Shown piece by piece: positions 57,942 through 64,000 of a stretch of 64,000 nucleotides of DNA; positions within the stretch are counted from its first letter, which is position 1; each line of letters begins with the position of its first letter. The DNA is from Prostheceraeus crozeri (lineage: Eukaryota > Platyhelminthes > Polycladida > Euryleptidae). Location: the NCBI GenBank assembly GCA_907163375.1, contig CAJQUW010011254.1, positions 248,001-312,000 on the forward strand, written 5' to 3'. A program made the translations under genes and the position numbers. The notes beneath the pieces were generated by a model. The model did not search any database and had not been told where the DNA came from. It was given only the letters and a program-made list of their open reading frames with translations.

Positions 57942-59289
57942 ATGTCTTCGCTTATCGAAAATAAATTTAGATTAGACGATCCTCCGTTCGTCAGTTATAA
58001 TCAAAAAAAGAATGACTATATAAGAATTGCTATGAATCCCGGATCTTCCAGTAGAGTAAACACTGGAGGTGATTTAATTTTTGAAGTTGATAATCAGTAG
58101 AGCTATTTATATTTACCTGATTCATTTTTACACTGTGAATATTCTTTATATAGTGATGCTAATTTTACAACACCATTACCAGATACCGATAATATTACAC
58201 TAGAAAATAATTTTTTTCCAAGATTATTTACACAAATGCGTTTAGATGTTGCAACTCAAAATATAGAAACAATAAGTGATTCTCCAGGTGTAATTGATAC
58301 AATGCTTAGATTTGTAACAATTGGTGAAAATAATAAAAAGCATGAAATCGAAGGTTGGTTTCCTGATACTAATGATGGTATAATTGTTGATGATTTAACT
58401 CACGCTGGAACAGATGCCGCAGGAATTGCGAAAGATGTAGAAAATATTGCAAGACATTTAAATAAAACAAACAATACTGCATATAAAGAAAGACGTGAAT
58501 TTAACAAGAAAAGTAAGCAAACAGTAAATTGGTCATTGTCTCCATTATTCGGTTATTTAGATTATGTCAAAATATCATATCAATTAAAATTTAAATTAAT
58601 AATTCATCGTACAGCAAATAATGAATTAATATTTTTTGGTAAGACTGGAAAAAAAGCATATTTAAAAATTGATAGACTTGAATGGTGGATTAAGCATATT
58701 ACTCCTAGTTTAGAGGTTGAAACAGCTATTGCAAAAAGATTAAATACTAACTAACCAATTCCAGTTAATTTTCTAAAGCGTACTGCTAGTTCAGTAACTT
58801 TTTCCGAACAAAGATTTAACTGGCATTTTACTAGAACTGCGAATACTCCAAGATATTTATTACTAACATTTCAAAGAAATAATTCTCCAAGTTTTGATAA
58901 GAACAATAATATTTTTCATATTAATACAATTCGAAGTTTACAAGTTTCATTAAATCAAACTCGTTATCCAATTGATCCATTAAGATTCGATGATACCAAT
59001 AATCAATTTATGGAAGGATATGATTCTTATCGAAATCTTTGTATAGAATTTGGAGTTGAACCACAATTAACTCCTGGAGATTGGAGACATTTATATCCTG
59101 TTTTCTGTTTCGATTTAAGTGCACAATCAGAAGGCACAATCAGAAGATATTATTAAAAATGGTTGTGATGTAACAATTAATATTGAAAAAAAAGATTCCA
59201 CAACTTCATTGATGGCTTATGGTTTATTGCTAGAAGATGTAAAATATTCTATTGAAGTTCTTAATGGGAAGATGGTTAGGATAGGTTAG
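57942..59289 (+). pseudogene. Polinton major capsid protein (double jelly-roll; broken)
   Basis: The gene region starts at MSSLIENKFRLDDPPFVSYN after TATAAAAATG. Recognisable blocks include FFPRLFTQMRLDVATQNIE, KHEIEGWFPDTNDG, VNWSLSPLFGYLDYVKISYQ, LEWWIKHITP, FNWHFTRTANTPRYLLLTFQ and DSYRNLCIEFGVEPQLTPGD. These match the order seen in Polinton major capsid proteins, which form hexon-like trimers. The gene is no longer one open frame. It is followed by a mini-hairpin pair. Confidence 0.88.
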
Positions 59290-59297
59290 TAACCTGA

Positions 59298-59324
59298 GGA
59301 CCTTTGGTCCGATAGGCTAAAGCC
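59298..59324. repeat. Mini-hairpin pair after major capsid gene
   Basis: GGACC-TTT-GGTCC (59298-59310) and GGCT-AA-AGCC (59315-59324) lie just after the capsid stop codon, again GC-rich stems in A+T-rich DNA. Confidence 0.6.
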
Positions 59325-59499
59325 CAAGACTTCGTCGTTTAATTAATTTAATTTTTTTGATAACTTAAAAATTTTTCGTAACTAGAATAGATTAAAATTT
59401 TGATATCTTAAAATTTTTTCATAACTAGAATAGATTAAAAATTCTTAACTTAAAATTTTCGTAACTTAAAATGTTTTTATTAAAAATGTCGTAAGCGAA

Positions 59500-59968
59500 A
59501 AGTAATATTAATAATAAAACTGTTGAATTAAAATTACGTAATATTGTTGACAAAAATACCCATAAAACTATTACGATTAATAAAAAAAAGTATTACATAA
59601 GTAAACCAATGATAGAGAATATTCAATTACAAGAAGAAAAGAATGGCGGGATTCTCCCATTAATTCCACTAATAATAGGAGGCATAGCAGCTGCAGGAAG
59701 TGTTGCAGGTGGGACAGCTGGTATTGTCCAAGCAGTAAATAAAAATAAATCAGAGAAGGCAGCATTAGAAGAACAAAAACGTCATAACACAGAGTTAGAG
59801 AAAGTTGCTAGGGGTGAAGTAGTAGATAATTTTATTAGTAAATTAAAATTAGTTGATGAAGGAAAACGAGTTCTTAAAAATATTCTCCACAATGTTGATG
59901 ATTTAATTGAAATTAAAGAAACTAAAGATGGTTCTGGAATATATCTAAGTCCTAGTATGATTCGGTAA
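59500..59968 (+). CDS. Adenovirus pX-like membrane protein
   Basis: The sure open part is 59609-59968 (119 residues); the frame is open further upstream to about 59500 with family-like sequence (VELKLRNIVDKN), so the start is uncertain. The core GGILPLIPLIIGGIAAAGSV then AGGTAGIVQAVN resembles the hydrophobic GGFLP...AIG segment of adenovirus pX-like proteins found in Polintons and adintoviruses. Helices with Lys/Glu follow. A virion core or membrane role is likely. Confidence 0.65.
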
Positions 59969-60014
59969 AACAATTATTTTATTTTATCTTTTAAATTTTT
60001 TTTTATCTTTTAAA

Positions 60015-60502
60015 ATGAATTCTAAAAATTCCGAAAATTTAATTAAATTAAAAATTTATAATTTAGATTTATTGAATTATCTATTAAACAAAAATAAAAA
60101 CTCAAATTGTAAAATTTATGAAGGTAACGACGACAAACAAAGTTTGGCTACTACCTACGGTGGTGACATACAAAAAACATTAGAAAACTTTCCTGGCTTT
60201 ATTTGGAGTAAATATTCGAAAGAAAAACATCTTCCTGGTCATTCATATACCGGTCCAGGAACTCGATTAGATATAAGACTAGATGAGAATAATAATCCGA
60301 AACCAGGTGAAGAACCAATAAATAGAGTAGATGCCGCAGCTTACAGGCATGATTTAGCTTATCGAAATCATGATCTGCTGATAAGAAGATGATACAAGAA
60401 TTAGATAGTATTCATAATCCTACATTTAGAGAAAAAATTGAAAGAATGTTTGTTAAGAAAGCTTTACAAGCTAAAATATTATTCGGTCAGGGTTTAAATT
60501 AA
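60015..60502 (+). pseudogene. Polinton phospholipase A2-like protein (broken)
   Basis: LPGHSYTGPGTRLDIRLDEN has the calcium-loop YTGPG of parvovirus-type phospholipase A2 domains, and VDAAAYRHDLAYRNHD carries the catalytic His-Asp pair at residues 112-113. The end (ALQAKILFGQGLN) matches the tail of this gene in other Polintons. In parvoviruses this activity opens the endosomal membrane during entry; the same use is assumed here. The gene is broken. Confidence 0.85.
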
Positions 60503-60510
60503 AATCATAA

Positions 60511-60532
60511 TTCAGACGTTTATGCGTCTGAA
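60511..60532. repeat. Hairpin between phospholipase and integrase genes
   Basis: TTCAGACG-TTTATG-CGTCTGAA is a perfect 8-base stem nine bases after the phospholipase stop codon. Confidence 0.65.
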
Positions 60533-60565
60533 ATTCATAAAGAATACAGAAGGCCTAAATATTTA

Positions 60566-61306
60566 TTGAAAGTAAAAGTATTTAATAAAGATGATATTTG
60601 GAGTGCTGATCTTATTCATATGCCGAATGAAAGGGACTACAAATACGCATTGACCGTTATAGATTTATATACACGATACGCTTGGGTAAAGCCTTTAAAA
60701 AATAAAAGTGGTCTATCAGTTAAATATGCGTTTGAAGAAATCTTTAAAGAAAGTAATAGAAAGCCAAAAAAATTGTTTGTTGATAAAGGGTCGGAATTTT
60801 ATAACAGAAACGTTCAGCCACTATTTGAAATTGTTTATTCAACTGAAAACGCTGGGAAGGCCGTAGTGATAGAAAGATTCAATCGGACGTTAAAAAATAA
60901 ATTATTCAAGAAATTTACTGAGCAAAGAAATCAGAAATGGTTGAAGATATTACCAGGAATTGTGGAAGAGTACAATAATAAAGTTCATTCTGGTATTGAA
61001 GAAACTCCAAAGAATGCTTCTGACCCTGATTTGATACGAAAGAAAATATTCGAGAATAATAATTCGAATGAGAGTAATCCGAATTTGCAGAAACTTAAGC
61101 CGAAATTTAAAATTGGAGATAGAGTTAGAATATTTAAATATAAGAATAAATTTGAAAAAGGCTTTGTTGGTTATTGGACTAAAGAAATATTTGAAGTTTG
61201 CAAAATAAATAAAACTTATCCGATTACTTATGAAATTAAAGATTTAGATAATGAGGATATCAGAGGTCGTTTTTATCAAAATGAATTACAGAAAACAGAG
61301 CTTTAA
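60566..61306 (+). CDS. Polinton integrase (retroviral-type)
   Basis: The catalytic core shows IWSADLIHMP (first Asp), LFVDKGSEFYN (second Asp) and VVIERFNRTLKNKLFKKF (Glu), with YALTVIDLYTRYAWVKPLKN between. The C-terminal part FKIGDRVRIFKYKNKFEKGF and GYWTKEIFEVCKI is the chromo/SH3-like DNA-binding region. The gene probably begins somewhat upstream of 60566. The enzyme joins the inverted-repeat ends to target DNA and makes 6-bp duplications in this family. The 3' end faces the protease gene. Confidence 0.9.
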   Translation: MKVKVFNKDDIWSADLIHMPNERDYKYALTVIDLYTRYAWVKPLKNKSGLSVKYAFEEIFKESNRKPKKLFVDKGSEFYNRNVQPLFEIVYSTENAGKAVVIERFNRTLKNKLFKKFTEQRNQKWLKILPGIVEEYNNKVHSGIEETPKNASDPDLIRKKIFENNNSNESNPNLQKLKPKFKIGDRVRIFKYKNKFEKGFVGYWTKEIFEVCKINKTYPITYEIKDLDNEDIRGRFYQNELQKTEL

Positions 61307-61340
61307 CCTTTAGGTGGCGCTTTAGCTAGCTTCGCTTGAG

Positions 61341-61799
61341 TTATAGATTGTTTAACTCTAACATAATATCTAGAAATGGTACTCCTTTTTGTAATTTGTA
61401 CAAAACGTATAAACATAATTGTCCACAATAGGTAGTGCCTGGTGTTTGAATTTGAAACGTATTGTATGTTCCCGTTCCAAGTAATTCTTTTACTTCATTT
61501 GTAGGGGGCAAACCGTATGAATCAAAATAATAGTTCTGCTGATGATTTTTAACGCCTGCTGACCAATGTACACCTTTTTCATCTGACGTATGAAGATTTG
61601 TTATGAAATTTACAGTTATTGATGGAACTTTATTCCGGGAACTGAAGGTTCCCGTTGGCCTATTTTTTAGGAATTGTAATTCATCCCTCATCAATATGTG
61701 AAAATTCTTTATTCCCAATTGATTAGCAATCTTATTTAAATCGAAATTCGTTGTTGTCTGTGTTCCATATAATTTCAAAAACTCATTTATGTTGCTCAT
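61341..61799 (-). CDS. Adenain-type cysteine protease
   Basis: 152 residues, whole and close to the usual size. His78 (GVHWSAG), Asp93 (YYFDSYGLPP), Gln118 and Cys125 (QTPGTTYCGQLCLYVL) reproduce the adenovirus protease catalytic set, including the seven-residue Gln-to-Cys spacing of adenain. It matures capsid proteins in this family. A perfect hairpin (61636-61654) lies inside the coding region between the N-terminal domain and His78. The start follows TATAAAATG. Confidence 0.88.
   Translation of the reverse strand: MSNINEFLKLYGTQTTTNFDLNKIANQLGIKNFHILMRDELQFLKNRPTGTFSSRNKVPSITVNFITNLHTSDEKGVHWSAGVKNHQQNYYFDSYGLPPTNEVKELLGTGTYNTFQIQTPGTTYCGQLCLYVLYKLQKGVPFLDIMLELNNL
61636..61654. repeat. 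Hairpin inside protease coding region
   Basis: CGGGAAC-TGAAG-GTTCCCG is a perfect 7-base GC-rich stem. The partial protease copy at 62045 has no counterpart at this point. Confidence 0.55.
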
Positions 61800-61834
61800 T
61801 TTATAATAAAAAAATTTCTTAAGGGACCCCTAGA

Positions 61835-62012
61835 AGTCAGAAGGGGGGGTATTGATTTAAAAACTGTTCTCTAATGATGTCTTTCCTTACTACTTAGTCA
61901 GAAGGGGGTATTGATTTAAAACATTTTTATAATAATGTCTTTCCTTACTACTTGGGGGAGGGGGGTATTGATTTAAAACTGGTCTCTAATGATGTCTTTC
62001 TTAACTACTTAT
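61835..62012. repeat. Three 60-base tandem repeats upstream of protease
   Basis: GTCAGAAGGGGG-type starts followed by TATTGATTTAAAA and TAATGATGTCTTTCCTTACT recur at about 61836, 61896 and 61953. The G runs vary in length. They lie in the promoter region of the minus-strand protease. Confidence 0.8.
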
Positions 62013-62044
62013 TCAATTTTGAAATGATTTAATTTAATCTAAAT

Positions 62045-62230
62045 TTAAACGTTACAGTGTTGCATTGTATTAGTAGAGTTGGTGTTTCGCTCATCTTTTA
62101 TCAATAGTAATTCATTACTCATCAATATGTGAAAATTCTTTATTCCCAATTGCTTAGCAATCTCATTTAAATCGAAATTCGTAGTTTGTTTGCTGTATAT
62201 TTTTTGGAAGTCCCTGATGTTTCTCATTTT
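62045..62230 (-). pseudogene. Partial copy of the protease N-terminus
   Basis: TTNFDLNEIAKQLGIKNFHI then LMSNEL repeats TTNFDLNKIANQLGIKNFHI then LMRDEL of the protease at 61341-61799. The start context TATAAAAATG is kept. The catalytic half is absent. It is an internal tandem duplication of a gene start. Confidence 0.8.
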
Positions 62231-62358
62231 TATAGAAGATACAATGTTTCTATTATATTCCCGTAAATGAGAAATTAAAAACAACACATGGATATTTCAA
62301 TTTGGTTACATCCACTTTGCATACATTCAATTTGGATACATTGAAATACATGTAAATT

Positions 62359-62725
62359 TGTCCACGCGAGGACAAGGTTTCATTGGATGAGAGAAAAATG
62401 ACGTCATATAACAACATAATGAAAATGATTGAAAACAGGAAATAACATTGCATTTAAAACAGGAAATAACATTGCATATAAGATACAATTTTTCTAAACA
62501 ATAGGATTTCTGTCCACGCGAGGACAAGGTTTCATTGGTTGAAACACTCTATTGTATTTACATGTGCAAGAGGAAATAACATTGCATATAAAACAGGAAA
62601 TAACATTGCATATAAAACGTTTTCTAAACAATGGGATTTCTGTCCACGCGAGGACAAGGTTTCATTGGATGAGAGAAAAATGACGTCATATAACAACATA
62701 ATGAAAATGATTGAAAACAGAAGGG
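62359..62725. repeat. Tandem repeats carrying CRE and CCAAT motifs
   Basis: Units start TGTCCACGCGAGGACAAGGT at 62359, 62511 and 62641. The first and third continue with TTTCATTGGATGAGAG and TGACGTCA (62399-62406 and 62681-62688); short AGGAAATAACATTGCATATA units lie between (about 62440-62620). ATTGG (CCAAT on the other strand) and a perfect CRE per unit suggest a host-factor-driven enhancer or promoter for the right end. Confidence 0.7.
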
Positions 62726-62733
62726 TTGAATAA

Positions 62734-63402
62734 TCAATTATTCCAAAAACACTCATCTTGTGAAAGACACTGCTCCAAGATTGAAAGATTAGTTTTTAAC
62801 AGTCGTATAGGAAGCGAGACTCTACAAAGAGTCTGATATTTATCTGCCAGTTTTGCCAACTTCATTGCGAAACTCAATTCAGTTCGTGAAAAGTTAATAT
62901 TGTGATGTTTTAAGAGATATGTGAAAACTGCTTTATTATTCTCACACAAGGATAATATATGATTTGCGTGTTTTCCAATAAAAATTTTACATGTGACACT
63001 CAAAAGATGGCTTTGTTTTTCGTATTTCAAGTGTTGTTTCAAAGAATTCACTGTCGTTGAAATGTCCCCCGCCGGTTCTGTAAAATATTCCACTGATTCG
63101 ATGAATGTATGACGTTCAACAACACTTTCCTTCAACTGTTTTGTAAATGTTTCGATTCTGAAGGGAAGTGCTGCTTCCTTCTTTGCTCTGGCTGCGATTT
63201 TATGTTGCTCTTTGTATGCTTTTCGAGCAGAACGTATAGCGTCAGGATTGAAGAGTAGAGGCGCTTTCTTCACTTGCTGGTCTATATACGAAAAGTATTC
63301 AGAATGTTTCTCCGATGGAATGAACAAATCCGCAATATTTTTGAAGAACTCTGGAAGTACCGTTGCTATGTTGGCTTGTTGTTCAACGACTGCTTGACTC
63401 AT
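62734..63402 (-). CDS. Unknown helical protein at Polinton right end
   Basis: 222 residues, whole and not recognised. It is mainly helical with an amphipathic Lys/Ala stretch (SARKAYKEQHKIAARAKKEA) and ends LEQCLSQDECFWNN. No signal peptide or membrane span. Its codons are visibly less A+T-rich than those of the other Polinton genes, and its start (CGTCAATCATG) lacks the TAAAAATG context, so it may be a later-acquired passenger gene. It lies between the CRE repeats and the right terminal repeat. Confidence 0.5.
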   Translation of the reverse strand: MSQAVVEQQANIATVLPEFFKNIADLFIPSEKHSEYFSYIDQQVKKAPLLFNPDAIRSARKAYKEQHKIAARAKKEAALPFRIETFTKQLKESVVERHTFIESVEYFTEPAGDISTTVNSLKQHLKYEKQSHLLSVTCKIFIGKHANHILSLCENNKAVFTYLLKHHNINFSRTELSFAMKLAKLADKYQTLCRVSLPIRLLKTNLSILEQCLSQDECFWNN

Positions 63403-63849
63403 GATTGACGGATAAATTAGTACAAATCACTATGTTCAAAATATAAGAATAACGTAATTAAAGATAGCGGAACGATGAGAGCAAGCAGATGATAAGTGTT
63501 GATTGAAATAATATCACAACAATCTGAGCACACGATACAATGACAGACGAGAGAGATAAATGAAAACAGTACAGCTGGCAGATATCTTAACGTCATACGG
63601 GTGTGCTGACGCACTAACAAGAATTAAAACAACTCGCCTAACGTACAATTAAAATGTCATTGTTTCACAGAGTAGTAGCAGCTGTTTGTTCTTTCATACA
63701 TTGTTTCCTTTCAAATGTTTGAGTTGGAGGACACAGCTCCTTACACTGAAATGCATTTTATTCATAAATGCGAGAAGCAGATGTTCTCTACAATTGAATG
63801 ACAATTGTAAAAGTACCTAAACTTATTGTTAAGAATATGTCAATTCCTT
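63403..63849. other. Upstream region of the unknown right-end gene
   Basis: Non-coding, less A+T-rich than the Polinton core. Presumably holds the promoter of the 62734-63402 gene. A chance minus-strand frame of 67 codons (63417-63620) is not supported. Confidence 0.4.
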
Positions 63850-64000
63850 GAAATATTTTTAATCACATGATATATTTTAAAAACCTGAAAAATGGATAAA
63901 ATTCATGAATTTGAAATTCTCAACTTTTATGATTTTCGGTGTCCTGGAACGGTCATGATTTTGGCGGGGGTGAAAATTGTAATTCTCAAATTTGAGATTC
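63850..64000. repeat. Polinton right terminal inverted repeat (inner part)
   Basis: The reverse complement equals 45066-45217 except for about one position near the inner edge. The GGTGTCCTGGAACGGTC unit at 63938 is the complement of the left subrepeat. The outer part lies past the window end. Confidence 0.95.

Larger units (their letters stand above)
44645..64000 (+). mobile_element. Polinton/Maverick element (broken; right end outside window)
   Basis: Inverted terminal repeats (44649-45217 and 63850 to beyond 64000) enclose the full Polinton gene set: protein-primed DNA polymerase B, integrase, A32-type ATPase, adenain-type protease, and major and minor capsid proteins, plus accessory genes. 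From the left repeat the missing right part should be about 0.4 kb, giving about 19.8 kb in total. It is broken, with roughly six to ten breaks over several genes. The visible terminal repeats differ by about one position in 150, so it looks young. The left border is known to within a few bases, and the target duplication cannot be checked because the other end is not in view. Confidence 0.95.

Noticed and set aside
44645-64000. Free viral genome or bacterial contamination
   Set aside because: The element has Polinton integrase and TIRs, abuts invertebrate-type repeats on the left, and is broken like an integrated copy.

Overview
The window looks like a metazoan, probably an aquatic invertebrate. 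The evidence is spliced exons with GT-AG borders, a THAP-domain gene, a fibrinogen-related (FReD) gene, tRNA-headed SINEs, several LINEs, piggyBac, Tc1/mariner and hAT elements, and a Polinton. No phylum can be fixed from sequence reading alone. Host genes are sparse and mobile DNA makes up most of the recognisable content.

Layout. 1-940 (minus): two exons of a THAP gene that runs off the left edge, with a CRE-like site upstream. 9159-12557 (plus): two exons that together give one complete FReD domain, the last of a secreted glycoprotein; its intron and flanks carry SINEs and inverted-repeat elements. 12.9-21 kb: mostly non-autonomous elements, including fold-back repeats, a hAT-type element with a perfect 8-bp target duplication nested in a large fold-back, a 479-bp TA-flanked MITE and an internally deleted Tc1 element. 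21.97-27.7 kb: a piggyBac copy with a CR1-like LINE inserted into its 3' end. 31-36 kb: a mariner remnant, three SINE copies with one tRNA head, and a serine-rich probable terminal exon. 36.6-44.6 kb: LINE fragments, a nearly full-length LINE with PHD-like and CCHC fingers (a 5'-truncated relative lies at 7.6-8.9 kb), a complete mariner-like transposon with long TIRs, and palindromic CATACTATG-type arrays.

44.65-64 kb and beyond: a Polinton/Maverick of about 20 kb, visibly richer in A+T than its surroundings. Its right terminal repeat runs out of the window. Its two visible terminal repeats are almost identical, so the copy looks young, but it is broken, with roughly six to ten breaks spread over several genes. 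Parts: coiled-coil/hydrophobic gene, A32-type packaging ATPase, minor capsid protein, a conserved Polinton protein, protein-primed DNA polymerase B, a second membrane-anchored P-loop ATPase, a zinc-finger protein, a fibre-like gene and coiled-coil genes, a hydrophobic small protein, major capsid protein, an adenovirus pX-like protein, a phospholipase A2-like protein, integrase, an adenain-type protease and an unknown helical protein. Two partial internal gene copies, a shared TWTAAAAATG start context and GC-rich mini-hairpins at gene ends are its least expected traits.

The Polinton genes fit one programme: integrase and polymerase copy and insert the DNA, capsid proteins and the ATPase package it, and protease, phospholipase and membrane-active proteins serve maturation and entry. 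All functions are inferred from sequence resemblance only.
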